A stretch of 64,000 nt of DNA from Lentzea sp033794685 (GCA_033794685.1 JARAYZ010000008.1), one strand, 5' to 3'. Positions 7,270 through 15,778 are shown, counted from the stretch's first letter. Translations and numbers: made by a program. The notes: a model not told the origin generated them from the sequence alone.

Positions 7270-8271
7270 TCACGGATGGGCGACCTGCGCGAGGAAGTAG
7301 ATCGCGCCTGACCGAGCGTGCCGCACCGCGAGCAGGAACGGCCGGTCGACCTTCACGACGACCGGGTCCACCGGGATCTCGAAGGACACCGTGCGGAACG
7401 TGACGGCGGTGGCCGCCGCGCCTTCGAGCCCCTGCTCGTCCAGCCGCAGCACGGCCTCGTGCACGACGTCGTCCACGAACATCCGCTCGTCCGGCGAGAG
7501 GCCGGAGAAGTCGGCGTCGCGCGCGAACATGCGCTCGACCCCCAGGCGCCGCAACGTGTTCTTGAGGTTGAACCTCGCGCGCACGTCCACTTTGGGCAGT
7601 GAGAGTTCGAGACGGGTGAAGGCCGGCGCGGTGAGCGCGGACGGGCTGAGCGGCTGGTCGAGCGAGGTGTCGGGCAGCAGGATCACGGTCTCGACACCGG
7701 AGTCCGCGGGCAGCACGATCGTCTGCCAGCCGTCCCGGCTGGCGTAGCGGAACTTCTCGGTGACCGTCATCGTCGGCACGTCCACGTCTCCGCCGGGCGC
7801 GTGGAACGGTTTCGCCTCGACCTCGGTGAACGGGTTCAGCCAGCCGACCTTGAGATACAGGGCGTTCACGATGATCGCGGCGGCGTCGGCGGGCGGTGGG
7901 TCCGTCAGCAGTTCGGGGATGAGGCCGCGGGTGGTCTCGGCGACGTCGGTGTTGACGAGCTTGCGGACGGTCGAGGGATCGGAGAACGCGGTGCGCCGCA
8001 CCGAACCGGCGAGCGGGAAGTCCGGGGCGATCGTGAGGTCGTCGTCGGCCCACAGCGTGTTGGCGACGGCGAGTTCGGGGACGTCGAGGGCGTCCGCGGC
8101 GTCGAACCCGGCGAGCAGCCCGTCGAGTTCGGCACGGGTCTCGCCGCGGGACGCCTCCCGGGCCAGCGCGAGCGCACTGGCCACCGAGAACGGTGACCAG
8201 CACGCGTTCGAGGACGGATCAGGTACGGCGACGCGGTGCAGGTTGAGGGCGAAGTCGGCCTGATCGGTCAC
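7270..8271 (-). CDS. Serpin-family protease inhibitor
   Basis: The protein has 333 residues, somewhat shorter than the usual 370-400. Serpin landmarks are present in order: NACWSPFSVASALALA near the N-terminus, the breach region IIVNALYLKVGWLNPF, TMTVTEKFRYA, and the C-terminal VKVDRPFLLAVRHARSGAIYFLAQVAHP. The hinge of the reactive-centre loop reads EQGLEGAAATAV. Its short side chains are typical of inhibitory serpins, except that P14 is Leu rather than Thr. By alignment the scissile bond falls near FRTVS, so the target is not obvious. No signal peptide is visible, which suggests an intracellular protease target. GAGGAG precedes the GTG start. Confidence 0.92.
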   Translation of the reverse strand: MTDQADFALNLHRVAVPDPSSNACWSPFSVASALALAREASRGETRAELDGLLAGFDAADALDVPELAVANTLWADDDLTIAPDFPLAGSVRRTAFSDPSTVRKLVNTDVAETTRGLIPELLTDPPPADAAAIIVNALYLKVGWLNPFTEVEAKPFHAPGGDVDVPTMTVTEKFRYASRDGWQTIVLPADSGVETVILLPDTSLDQPLSPSALTAPAFTRLELSLPKVDVRARFNLKNTLRRLGVERMFARDADFSGLSPDERMFVDDVVHEAVLRLDEQGLEGAAATAVTFRTVSFEIPVDPVVVKVDRPFLLAVRHARSGAIYFLAQVAHP

Positions 8272-8280
8272 GGGAACTCC

Positions 8281-8499
8281 TCATTGCCTCGGATCTGGCA
8301 GTGCCATCACGATCGGATCGTCCGGGACGGGCCGCTCTCCCGCTCCTCCCATCGGCCCGGAAGGCTTGGGGTGCCGGGGTTCGCGCACACCGGCCGAACC
8401 GTCGTCGTCCCCCTGGTCGTCGAAGCCCACGGGCACGGCTTCCCTGCTCGGTCTCCGCCACGGCCATGGCCGGCCCGGCGGTCTCGATTCGTCCGCCAC
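8281..8499 (-). CDS. Possible small Pro/Gly-rich hypothetical protein (72 aa)
   Basis: A 72-codon frame begins with GTG 10 bases after the dgt stop and fills the gap before the serpin gene. The product is rich in Pro, Arg, Gly and Asp (GFDDQGDDDGSAG, RHPKPSGPMGG) and has no recognised domain. Third-position GC, about three quarters by my count, is below that of the neighbours, and no convincing ribosome binding site is present. It may be real, coupled to dgt, or a chance frame. Confidence 0.35.
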   Translation of the reverse strand: MADESRPPGRPWPWRRPSREAVPVGFDDQGDDDGSAGVREPRHPKPSGPMGGAGERPVPDDPIVMALPDPRQ

Positions 8500-8509
8500 G
8501 GGTTCGAAG

Positions 8510-9748
8510 CTACGCCGATGCGCGGTGCCAGGCCACGGCTTGCGCGTCGGTGAGCAGCGCGACCTGGTCGACGACCACGCGAAGCCGTGCCGCGTAAGAG
8601 GAAGCGGCCGCGAACACCGGGCGGAACGCGGGGTCGAGCAGCGTGGGCCGTTCCAGCAGACGGCCCACCAGGTCGGTGATCAGGTCGCGTTGTGTCGCCT
8701 GCATGGCCAGGCGCGCCGGGTCGCTCATCACGTACCGGACGGCCATCGCCTTGAGCAGCGCCACTTCCGCCGCGACCTGCTTCGGAACCTCCAGCGCGGC
8801 GTTGTACCTCGTCAGCGCGCCGTCGCCGTGCACGGCCCTGGTGGCGGTGACGGCGGCGGAGGCGAACCGGCCGACCAGTTCGCTGGTGAGGTTCTTCAAC
8901 GCCACCTGCGCGCCGAGCGAGCCGTCGTACTCGCGGTCGGTCCAGTACGCGATCACCGGCAGCTTCAGCAGTTCCTCGGCCGTGGCCTCGAGCGTCGCGA
9001 CGGACTCGTCGGAGAACGTCTTCGCGGCGAGCGACGCGATGGCGCCGCGTTCGTCGGGACGGGCCAGCGCGCCGAGGCTGATGCGGTGCGCCAGCACGCC
9101 GTCCTCGACGTCGTGCACGGAGTACGCCACGTCGTCGGACCAGTCCATCACCTGCGCCTCGATGCACCGCTCACGTTGCGGCGCACCGGCACGCATCCAC
9201 TCGAACACTTCGAGGTCGTCGTCGTACACACCGAACTTCACCGTGCCCGGCGTGCGCGTCCACGGGTACTTCGTCGACGCGTCGAGCACCGCGCGTGTGA
9301 GGTTCAGGCCGTGCGCTGTCTTCGGTTCGAGGCGCGCGAGGATGCGGAACGTCTGCGCGTTGCCCTCGAAGCCACCGCACGGGCCGGCGAGTTCGTTCAA
9401 CGCCCTCTCGCCGTTGTGCCCGAACGGCGGATGCCCGATGTCGTGCGCGAGCCCGGCCGTGTCGACGATGTCCGGGTCGCAGCCCAGTTCCTCACCGATG
9501 CCGCGGCCGATCTGCGCGACCTCCAGCGAGTGCGTGAGGCGGGTGCGCGGCACACCGGTGACCTCGGAGCCCTCGCCGGGGCCGACGACCTGCGTCTTGC
9601 CGGCGAGCCTGCGCAACGCCGCGGAGTGCAGCACGCGGGCCCGGTCACGGGAGAACGGCGTGCGCGTGTCGGTGCGGGCGCCCGGCAGCGCGGCGCTCTT
9701 CGGGTCTTCGGGGAGCAGGCGCTCCGCGTCGTGGCCGGTGTATCCCAT
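8510..9748 (-). CDS. dgt: Deoxyguanosinetriphosphate triphosphohydrolase-like protein
   Basis: The 412-residue protein belongs to the HD superfamily of dNTP triphosphohydrolases, which release tripolyphosphate from dNTPs. Metal-binding motifs are intact: the first His in TRLTHSLEVAQIGRGIGEEL, then GLAHDIGHPPFGHNGERALNE, then a later Asp in MDWSDDVAYSVHDVEDG. In actinobacteria dgt usually lies just before dnaG; here several accessory genes separate them. The ATG overlaps the upstream stop codon (ATGA), so it is translated together with the DUF218 gene. Confidence 0.95.
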   Translation of the reverse strand: MGYTGHDAERLLPEDPKSAALPGARTDTRTPFSRDRARVLHSAALRRLAGKTQVVGPGEGSEVTGVPRTRLTHSLEVAQIGRGIGEELGCDPDIVDTAGLAHDIGHPPFGHNGERALNELAGPCGGFEGNAQTFRILARLEPKTAHGLNLTRAVLDASTKYPWTRTPGTVKFGVYDDDLEVFEWMRAGAPQRERCIEAQVMDWSDDVAYSVHDVEDGVLAHRISLGALARPDERGAIASLAAKTFSDESVATLEATAEELLKLPVIAYWTDREYDGSLGAQVALKNLTSELVGRFASAAVTATRAVHGDGALTRYNAALEVPKQVAAEVALLKAMAVRYVMSDPARLAMQATQRDLITDLVGRLLERPTLLDPAFRPVFAAASSYAARLRVVVDQVALLTDAQAVAWHRASA

Positions 9749-10422
9749 CAGCCGATTTTAGGGAGGTTGAGCTCCTCGAACACGCCGGCGTGCGCCTTCA
9801 TCAGGCGGTAGTAGAGCAGGGCTCCGGTCTCGCGCTTGATGTAGAACCACTGCGTCTCGCGCGTCTGCACGTTCGGGCCGCTGCGGGTCGGCGACGTCCA
9901 CGCGTGCAGACCGGCGTCCTCGGCCATCGTGCGGGCGCGCAGCGAGTGCCACGGGTCGCTGACGATCACGGCGGTCTTCAGGTCACGTTCCTTGGCGACG
10001 GACGCGACCGCGCGCAACGATCCGAGCGTGTCCGCGCCCTCGCCGACCTGCAGCACCCTGTCTTCCGGCACACCACGCTTGACCAGCCACAACTTGCCGA
10101 CCTGACCCTCGGTGAAGTTGTCACCGGGCTGGCGGCCACCGGTCGTCGCGATGTAGCCGACGACGCCCTCCTGGTAGAGGCCGAGCGCGTGCTCCAGCCG
10201 GGCCGCGAGCACGTCGGACGGGACGCCGTTGTACTGCGCGGCGCCGAGCACGATCGCCATGTCGGCCTTCGTCCAGTCGTCCACGCGCGCGACCTGCCAA
10301 ACGCGGAACGCCGTACCGGCGCCCACGAGCACGCCGATGACCAACGCCCCGAAAACGAGGCGCAACACGATCCGGCGAATCCGGGCGAGTGGTCTGAGGG
10401 GCGTGGTCCGCACACCCCGCAT
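9748..10422 (-). CDS. DUF218 (SanA/YdcF-like) membrane-anchored protein
   Basis: The protein has 224 residues. One N-terminal membrane segment (IVLRLVFGALVIGVLVGAGTAF) is followed by the DUF218 domain: ADMAIVLGAAQYNGVPSDVLAARLEHAL, IATTGGRQPGDNFTEG, and TAVIVSDPWHSLRARTMAEDAGL. SanA and YdcF relatives are linked to envelope integrity, but their biochemistry is unsettled. The ATG at 10422 is chosen because the frame upstream of it has poor coding character. It overlaps dgt by ATGA. Confidence 0.88.
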   Translation of the reverse strand: MRGVRTTPLRPLARIRRIVLRLVFGALVIGVLVGAGTAFRVWQVARVDDWTKADMAIVLGAAQYNGVPSDVLAARLEHALGLYQEGVVGYIATTGGRQPGDNFTEGQVGKLWLVKRGVPEDRVLQVGEGADTLGSLRAVASVAKERDLKTAVIVSDPWHSLRARTMAEDAGLHAWTSPTRSGPNVQTRETQWFYIKRETGALLYYRLMKAHAGVFEELNLPKIG

Positions 10423-10473
10423 GCTTCCAGACCGGGCGGGTGTCGCGTTGACGCCCCTGCGAGGATCTTCATC

Positions 10474-11205
10474 ATGCCTGCTGAGCAGCCCACCATCCTC
10501 GCCACGTCGGGAGGTCTGCGCTCCGGGCGCCGGACCCTCGTCGAGTTCAACAAACTGATCCACTTCGCCCTGGACCTCTCCGGCGTCGAGGGCAGGACAC
10601 CGCGCCTGTGCCACGTCGGCACCGCCGGGGGCGACCAGCGGGCGATGAACGCGAACATGGCGGAGGCGGGCAGGGTCGCGGGCGTCGACGTGTCGGTGCT
10701 GAACCTCTTCACGATGCCGCCGACCGACGACCTCGAGGACTACGTGCTGTCCCACGACGTCATCTGGGTGGGTGGCGGCTCGGTGGCGAACCTGCTCGCG
10801 GTCTGGGAGGTGCACGGCCTCGGCGCCGTCTTCCGCACGGCGTGGGAGGCGGGTGTGGTGCTCAGCGGCGTGTCCGCGGGCTCGATCTGCTGGCACACGG
10901 GTGGCGCGACGGACTCGTTCGGCCCGGACCTCCGGATCGTCACGAACGGCCTGGGCTTCCTGCCCTACGGCAACGGCGTGCACTACGACTCGGAGGAGCA
11001 GCGCCGCCCGAAGATCCACGACGCGGTGGCCGCCGGCGTGCTGCCGACGACGTACTGCACCGACGACGGCGTCGGGTTGCTCTATCGGGGCACCGAACTC
11101 GTCGAAGCGGTGACGGAACGTCCCGGTTCCGGCGCATATGTGGTGGTCAGGGAGGATTCTTCAGCAACCGCACAGGAGGAAAAGCTCGACACCAGGCTCC
11201 TGTGA
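10474..11205 (+). CDS. Peptidase E-like / peptidase family S51 protein
   Basis: The protein has 243 residues from an ATG preceded by GAGGATCTTC. Family S51 marks are ILATSGGLRSGRR at the N-terminus, the nucleophile elbow GVSAGSICW (Ser in SAGS), GGGSVANLLAVW, and late HYDSEEQRRPKIHDAV. Peptidase E cleaves Asp-x dipeptides; cyanophycinase is a relative. It acts in the cytoplasm, as there is no signal peptide. It is divergent from the DUF218 gene. The apparent longer frame upstream of 10474 is antisense to that gene and is not used. Confidence 0.9.
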   Translation: MPAEQPTILATSGGLRSGRRTLVEFNKLIHFALDLSGVEGRTPRLCHVGTAGGDQRAMNANMAEAGRVAGVDVSVLNLFTMPPTDDLEDYVLSHDVIWVGGGSVANLLAVWEVHGLGAVFRTAWEAGVVLSGVSAGSICWHTGGATDSFGPDLRIVTNGLGFLPYGNGVHYDSEEQRRPKIHDAVAAGVLPTTYCTDDGVGLLYRGTELVEAVTERPGSGAYVVVREDSSATAQEEKLDTRLL

Positions 11206-11221
11206 GACGGACCTTGGATGT

Positions 11222-12088
11222 GTGCGTTGGGCTCTGATCCTCTTCTTCGTGGCGGCTGTCTTCGTCGTGCCGGAGGCGTCGCCGTGCCTTGCGCACGGCA
11301 AGCCCGCGGCTGATATATCGCGTGGCCCCGACGTGCTGGACACCGGCGAGGGCTCGCTGGATCCCGGCGACGCCGACACAGCGGATACCACCTCGGCGAT
11401 ATCCAATATATCAGCCACTGATATATTGGATATCGCTGCTGCGGGCGGCACGTCCGACGTCGGCATCGCGGTGCTGGACCTGAAGACGAACCAGGTCGTG
11501 TCGGAGCAGGGCGACCAGCCGTTCTACTCGGCGTCGCTGTCGAAGCTGATCCTCGCCGTGGACGCGTTGCAGCAGCAGCTGTCCGACGAGGACCAGGACC
11601 TGATCCACCGTGCGTTGAGCGCGAGCGACGACAACGCCATGGACGTCCTGTGGACGAGGTTCGACGGCATGGACGCCATCGGCCGCGTGGCAGCCGAAGC
11701 GGGACTTACAGGTACTCACGCCCCTGACGACCCCTCACAGTGGGGAGAGGTCGTCATCACCGCGAACGACATGGTGCGGCTCTACCACTACATCCTCGGC
11801 TCGCCGGAGCGCGACACGATCGTCGCGGCGCTGTCGTCCGCCCCTGCCACCGCCGCCGACGGCTTCGACCAGGCGTTCGGCCTGCTCGGCATCACCGGCG
11901 TCTACGCCAAGCAGGGCTGGATGTACTACCTGCCGAGCGACGTCTACCTGCACAGCGCGGGCGTGCTCGACAACCGCTACGCCGTCGCCGTGCTCACCAC
12001 GAGCCCGACGGGTTCGTGGACCACGGCCAGGCAGTCGATCAACGCCGTCGCCACGGCCGTCCTCGGGAAGCTGGGCGTCAACGGCTGA
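11222..12088 (+). CDS. Secreted serine hydrolase, class A beta-lactamase-like
   Basis: The protein has 288 residues from a GTG. A signal peptide (WALILFFVAAVFVVPEASPCLA) is followed by a low-complexity Asp/Ser/Ile linker (about 27-75) and a penicillin-binding/beta-lactamase fold. The SxxK motif is S105-L-S-K108, the SxN-like segment is SASDDNAM (133-140), and the third box reads K230-Q-G instead of K-T-G. The altered third box and the typical actinobacterial context suggest an envelope hydrolase rather than proven antibiotic resistance. The linker is encoded by unusually AT-rich DNA that contains a perfect 19-base inverted repeat. It overlaps the convergent membrane-protein gene by 11 bases. 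Confidence 0.85.
   Translation: MRWALILFFVAAVFVVPEASPCLAHGKPAADISRGPDVLDTGEGSLDPGDADTADTTSAISNISATDILDIAAAGGTSDVGIAVLDLKTNQVVSEQGDQPFYSASLSKLILAVDALQQQLSDEDQDLIHRALSASDDNAMDVLWTRFDGMDAIGRVAAEAGLTGTHAPDDPSQWGEVVITANDMVRLYHYILGSPERDTIVAALSSAPATAADGFDQAFGLLGITGVYAKQGWMYYLPSDVYLHSAGVLDNRYAVAVLTTSPTGSWTTARQSINAVATAVLGKLGVNG
11310..11318 (+). repeat. Extra copy of CTGATATAT upstream of the intragenic palindrome
   Basis: CTGATATAT at 11310-11318 is identical to the start of the right arm of the palindrome (11418-11426) and to the inverted complement at 11406-11414. All three lie inside the serine hydrolase gene. Confidence 0.6.
11396..11436. repeat. Perfect 19-bp AT-rich inverted repeat inside a coding sequence
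   Basis: The left arm GCGATATCCAATATATCAG (11396-11414) and right arm CTGATATATTGGATATCGC (11418-11436) are exact reverse complements with a 3-base CCA loop. The arms are far more AT-rich than the surrounding coding DNA. They encode about residues 59-72 of the secreted serine hydrolase linker. The structure could be a protein-binding site, an mRNA hairpin, or the footprint of a small mobile sequence. Confidence 0.9.
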
Positions 12089-12893
12089 CCTTCCCGGCCT
12101 CACGCCACGGCCGCTCCCACTCGCCGGTGAACTCGCGCATCACGAGGATCGCGACCACCAGCAGCACGACGGCCCCGAACGCCAGCACCCCGAACAACGT
12201 CCCCGCGGGACCTGTCGTGGACGAGAAGTCGAACACGGCGATCCCGCCGGCGGCGGGGACGACGACGTAGTTGCCGGCGTTGCGGCGGCGAGCTGAATGC
12301 ACGTCAGTCACGCTGGCCAGCCGCACCCCGAGCAGCACCGGCATCAGCGTCACCAGCAGGCCGACGACCAGCACGATCACCTGGTGCTCGGTCGCGACCG
12401 CCGCCACCGCCACCACACCGGCCGACAGCGCGAGCCCGACCGTGATCAGCACCGTGGCGAGCACGCGGATCCGTTGGGCCGGCGCGCCCTCACCGGAGTC
12501 CGGCACGAGTTCGTGCACGACGAAGCTCCGCCGCACGACGATCACCAGCGCCGCGACGACCGGCACCGCGAGCACCAGCACGACCCCCGCCGCGAAGGTG
12601 CCCGGCTTCCCGACGGGTTCGACGCCGAAGCCGAACCAGTAGAACGGGAAGAAGAGCACCAGCGCGGCCCCTTCGAGCACCACGAACACGTGCCGCAGCC
12701 GGGAAGCCGACTCCGCGTCGGTCAACCGCATCGCCACGACCCCGCCCGCCACCGCGCACGAGCACACCAGCCCGCCGCTCACCGCGGACGCCAGCAGCAC
12801 CTGCGGGTTCGCCACATCTGCCACCGCGGCGAACACCGCCACCCAGGCGAGCAGCACCACCCCCGCCACCACCTGCCCCCGCTTCCCCCTCAT
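12078..12893 (-). CDS. Multi-pass membrane protein of unknown function
   Basis: The 271-residue protein has about eight hydrophobic segments (for example GQVVAGVVLLAWVAVFAAVADV, VLLASAVSGGLVCSCAVAGGVVAM, FAAGVVLVLAVPVVAALVIVV, TLFGVLAFGAVVLLVVAILV). Short charged loops lie between them, including RRRNAGNYV. I recognise no transporter motif. It lies with two further membrane-protein genes on the same strand; the gap to the next is 34 bases, so the three may be one transcript. Confidence 0.75.
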   Translation of the reverse strand: MRGKRGQVVAGVVLLAWVAVFAAVADVANPQVLLASAVSGGLVCSCAVAGGVVAMRLTDAESASRLRHVFVVLEGAALVLFFPFYWFGFGVEPVGKPGTFAAGVVLVLAVPVVAALVIVVRRSFVVHELVPDSGEGAPAQRIRVLATVLITVGLALSAGVVAVAAVATEHQVIVLVVGLLVTLMPVLLGVRLASVTDVHSARRRNAGNYVVVPAAGGIAVFDFSSTTGPAGTLFGVLAFGAVVLLVVAILVMREFTGEWERPWREAGKVSR

Positions 12894-12927
12894 GCCTAGG
12901 ACACGCGAGAGAGCCCGATCATGTTGC

Positions 12928-13368
12928 TCAGAGACCGAACTTCTCCAGGGCGTCGTCTCCCCGCCGGCTGCGCTTGACGCTCTGGTCCACCAGCGCCGCG
13001 ACGAACGTCGTGGCGCCCGTCGACGCCACCACGGCCACCGTGAAGACGACCGAACTCAGGCTCGTCAGCAGGCCGTCCACCTCGGGGTAGTCCGTGTAGA
13101 GGGTCTCCAGCGCGATGAACCCCGTGACGAACGGGACGAGGATCCAGAACCGGAGCACCTTGGCCAGCCGCGGCAGGTCCGGTACCTGGACCACGACCAC
13201 TCCCACGGCCGCGCAGCCGAGTGTCGACAGAACACCCTGCCCCGCGATCAGGACGCGGATGAAGTCGTACAGCGGCAGCGTCATCCCCGCGACGAACGCG
13301 GCAAGCGCCAGTCCCGGCCCGGCCGAGACGAGCACGACGCCGAACTGCTTGATCTCCTGCTGGTTCAT
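12928..13368 (-). CDS. Small membrane protein of unknown function (146 aa)
   Basis: The frame starts at MNQQEIKQFG and contains about four transmembrane stretches (FGVVLVSAGPGLALAAFVAGM, VLSTLGCAAVGVVVV, FWILVPFVTGFIALETL, VVFTVAVVASTGATTFVAAL). The C-terminus is charged (SVKRSRRGDDALEKFGL). Its ATG overlaps the stop of the upstream membrane protein (ATGA), so the two are translated together and may form one complex. No family is recognised. Confidence 0.75.
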   Translation of the reverse strand: MNQQEIKQFGVVLVSAGPGLALAAFVAGMTLPLYDFIRVLIAGQGVLSTLGCAAVGVVVVQVPDLPRLAKVLRFWILVPFVTGFIALETLYTDYPEVDGLLTSLSSVVFTVAVVASTGATTFVAALVDQSVKRSRRGDDALEKFGL

Positions 13369-14231
13369 CGCGCCACCTGCCCGTCCGGCCACCGGAAGCT
13401 GGGTGGGAGAACGCCGTTGTGCCCGAGGAAGCGACAGAGCCGGTACATGACCAGACCACTGACGCACACTGCCGCGACGAACTGCGACAGGTACACGATC
13501 CCGCCGGCCGCGGAGTGCGTCAGCAGCACGTACCCGAAGGGCTGCATGACGACCATGGACACCAGCGCGGCCAGCAGCAGGCCGAGCACCACCGGAAGAC
13601 TCCGGTAGCCCGCGCGCAGGTCCGTCACCCGCATCAGCACCACGCCCGCGACGACAGCGCTCCCGGCCACGGCCACACCGAGCACGGTGCCCGGCACCGA
13701 AGCGGCCACGAGCAGCGACGTCACCACGAGTCCCGCGCCGAGCAGACCGCCGAGCACCATGCTCGCCGTTCCCCACCGCCGCAACCCGCCGACGTCCACG
13801 GACCTCGTCCGCAGTTCGTCCGGATCGAGCCGGAGCGCGACCACCAGGGGCGCCGACGTCGTCAGCACGACCGAGAAGAGCGCGATCACGAAGAACGCCA
13901 CGGTGCTCGTGGTGACCGGCGTTTCCGGGTGCGTGACGTACCGGTCCCACACGTTGGCGGTGGCGACGAGGGTGAACGTCAGCGAAAAACCGGTGGAGAC
14001 CTTGAGGCGACGCCACACCTGGTGCTCGTTCGACCGGAGGAAGACCACCCCGATGCGCAGCGGCCCGAACCCGACCGCCACCACGGCCACCCACACGTAC
14101 CAGGTGGCGATTCCGGCCACTTCCAGAGTCAGCACGGCGGCGACCATTCCGGCCACCAGTGCCACTCCGGCGCCCGTCAACACGGCGCCGACCCGTCTCA
14201 GTCGCTGTGCGTGCACGCACCCATCACGCAC
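13365..14231 (-). CDS. Multi-pass membrane protein of unknown function (288 aa)
   Basis: About eight hydrophobic helices are visible (GAVLTGAGVALVAGMVAAVL, TWYVWVAVVAVGFGPLRIGVVF, VAFFVIALFSVVLTTSAPLVVAL and others). Short basic loops such as RLRRVGAVL at the N-terminus favour a cytoplasmic N-terminus. Motif searches by eye found nothing diagnostic. Size and topology resemble the protein at 12078-12893, so the two may be distant paralogues flanking the smaller four-helix protein. Confidence 0.75.
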   Translation of the reverse strand: MRDGCVHAQRLRRVGAVLTGAGVALVAGMVAAVLTLEVAGIATWYVWVAVVAVGFGPLRIGVVFLRSNEHQVWRRLKVSTGFSLTFTLVATANVWDRYVTHPETPVTTSTVAFFVIALFSVVLTTSAPLVVALRLDPDELRTRSVDVGGLRRWGTASMVLGGLLGAGLVVTSLLVAASVPGTVLGVAVAGSAVVAGVVLMRVTDLRAGYRSLPVVLGLLLAALVSMVVMQPFGYVLLTHSAAGGIVYLSQFVAAVCVSGLVMYRLCRFLGHNGVLPPSFRWPDGQVAR

Positions 14232-14260
14232 CAGCGGGGCGTTCTGTTGCCTCGAGAACG

Positions 14261-14292
14261 AAAACGGGCCCGGCGGAACACCGCCGGGCCCG
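14261..14292 (-). terminator. Rho-independent terminator of glyS
   Basis: The inverted repeat CGGGCCCGGCGG / CCGCCGGGCCCG (14265-14276 and 14281-14292, loop of 4) is a perfect 12-bp stem. On the minus strand it is followed by TTTT, and it lies 13 bases beyond the glyS stop. Confidence 0.9.
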
Positions 14293-14305
14293 AATCTCCT
14301 GAGAA

Positions 14306-15703
14306 CTAGCAGCCGATGAGGCGCGCCGCGAGGTACGACTCCAGCTGGTCCATCGCCACGCGCTCCTGCGACATCGTGTCGCGCTCCCGCACCGTCACGG
14401 CGAGGTCGGTGAGCGTGTCGAAGTCGACCGTCACGCAGAACGGCGTGCCGATCTCGTCCTGGCGGCGGTAGCGGCGGCCGATGGCGCCGGCGTCGTCGAA
14501 GTCGACGTTCCAGTTGCGGCGCAGGGCCGTCGCGAGGTCGCGGGCCTTGGGCGACAGGTCGGCGTTGCGCGAGAGCGGCAGCACCGCGACCTTGACCGGC
14601 GCGAGCCTGCGGTCGAGCTTCAGCACGACGCGCTTGTCCACGCCGCCCTTGGCATTCGGGGCCTCGTCCTCGGTGTAGGCCTCCAGCAGGAACGCCATCA
14701 TCGGGCGGCCGACACCGGCCGCGGGCTCGATGACGAACGGCTTGAAGCGCGAGTTCGTGGCCTGGTCGAAGTACGACAGGTCGACGCCTGAGTGGTTCGA
14801 GTGCGTCGTGAGGTCGAAGTCGGTGCGGTTCGCGATGCCCTCGAGCTCACCCCACTCCTGGCCGCCGAACTGGAAGCGGTACTCGACGTCGACCGTCCGC
14901 TTCGAGTAGTGCGACAGCTTCTCCTTCGGGTGCTCGTAGTGACGCAGGTTCTCCTTGGAGATGCCCAGGTCCGTGTACCAGCGGGTGCGCTCGTCGATCC
15001 AGTACTGGTGCCATTCCTCGTCCGTGCCCGGCTCGACGAAGAACTCCATCTCCATCTGCTCGAACTCGCGGGTGCGGAAGATGAAGTTGCCCGGCGTGAT
15101 CTCGTTGCGGAACGACTTGCCGATCTGGCCGATGCCGAACGGCGGCTTCTTGCGCGACGTCGTCTGCACGTTCAGGAAGTTCGTGAAGATGCCCTGCGCG
15201 GTCTCGGGGCGCAGGTAGTGCAGGCCCTCCTCGGTCTCGATCGGACCGAGGTGCGTCTTGAGCAGGCCGTTGAACATCTTCGGCTCGGTGTAGGTGCCGC
15301 GCACGCCGCAGTTGGGGCACGGCACGTCGGAGACGTCGCCCTCGGCGACCTCCTTGCCGGTGCGCTCCGCGTACTCCTCGGACAGCGTGTCCGCGCGGAA
15401 CCGCTTGTGGCACGACTCGCACTCGACGAGCGGGTCGACGAACGCCTCGACGTGACCGGAGGCGACCCACACGTCACGCGGCAGGATGACCGACGAGTCG
15501 AGGCCCACGACGTCCTCACGGCCGCGGACCATGAAGTTCCACCACTGGCGCTTGATGTTGTCCTTGAGCTCGACGCCGAGAGGTCCGTAGTCCCATGCCG
15601 AGCGGGTACCGCCGTAGATCTCCCCGCACGGGTAGACGAACCCCCTGCGCTTGCAGAGGCTGACAACGGTCTCGATGCGATCGGCGGGCAAGGGGAACTC
15701 CAT
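14306..15703 (-). CDS. glyS: Glycyl-tRNA synthetase, homodimeric class II
   Basis: The 465-residue enzyme charges tRNA-Gly. Class II features are clear: motif 2 in FRNEITPGNFIFRTREFEQMEMEFF, the ETAQG element in LRPETAQGIFTNF, and motif 3 in EPAAGVGRPMMAFLLEAY. A Cys cluster (CESCHKRFRAD...CPNCG) forms the inserted zinc-binding part. The C-terminal anticodon-binding domain runs from about residue 350. Length and architecture fit the bacterial/eukaryotic alpha2 type, not the alpha2beta2 type. As in mycobacteria, glyS lies beside smtB-zur and diverges from it. Confidence 0.97.
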   Translation of the reverse strand: MEFPLPADRIETVVSLCKRRGFVYPCGEIYGGTRSAWDYGPLGVELKDNIKRQWWNFMVRGREDVVGLDSSVILPRDVWVASGHVEAFVDPLVECESCHKRFRADTLSEEYAERTGKEVAEGDVSDVPCPNCGVRGTYTEPKMFNGLLKTHLGPIETEEGLHYLRPETAQGIFTNFLNVQTTSRKKPPFGIGQIGKSFRNEITPGNFIFRTREFEQMEMEFFVEPGTDEEWHQYWIDERTRWYTDLGISKENLRHYEHPKEKLSHYSKRTVDVEYRFQFGGQEWGELEGIANRTDFDLTTHSNHSGVDLSYFDQATNSRFKPFVIEPAAGVGRPMMAFLLEAYTEDEAPNAKGGVDKRVVLKLDRRLAPVKVAVLPLSRNADLSPKARDLATALRRNWNVDFDDAGAIGRRYRRQDEIGTPFCVTVDFDTLTDLAVTVRERDTMSQERVAMDQLESYLAARLIGC

Positions 15704-15772
15704 CGGGGGAATGCGAATCGGGGGCTCAAGCCTAGCCCGTCACTTCACGCCCCGAACGAGCGACCGGAGCCC

Positions 15773-15778
15773 TACCCT
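15773..15778 (+). promoter_or_regulatory. Leaderless -10 element for the TPR protein
   Basis: TACCCT lies 6 bases before the ATG at 15785, with no Shine-Dalgarno. Confidence 0.5.
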
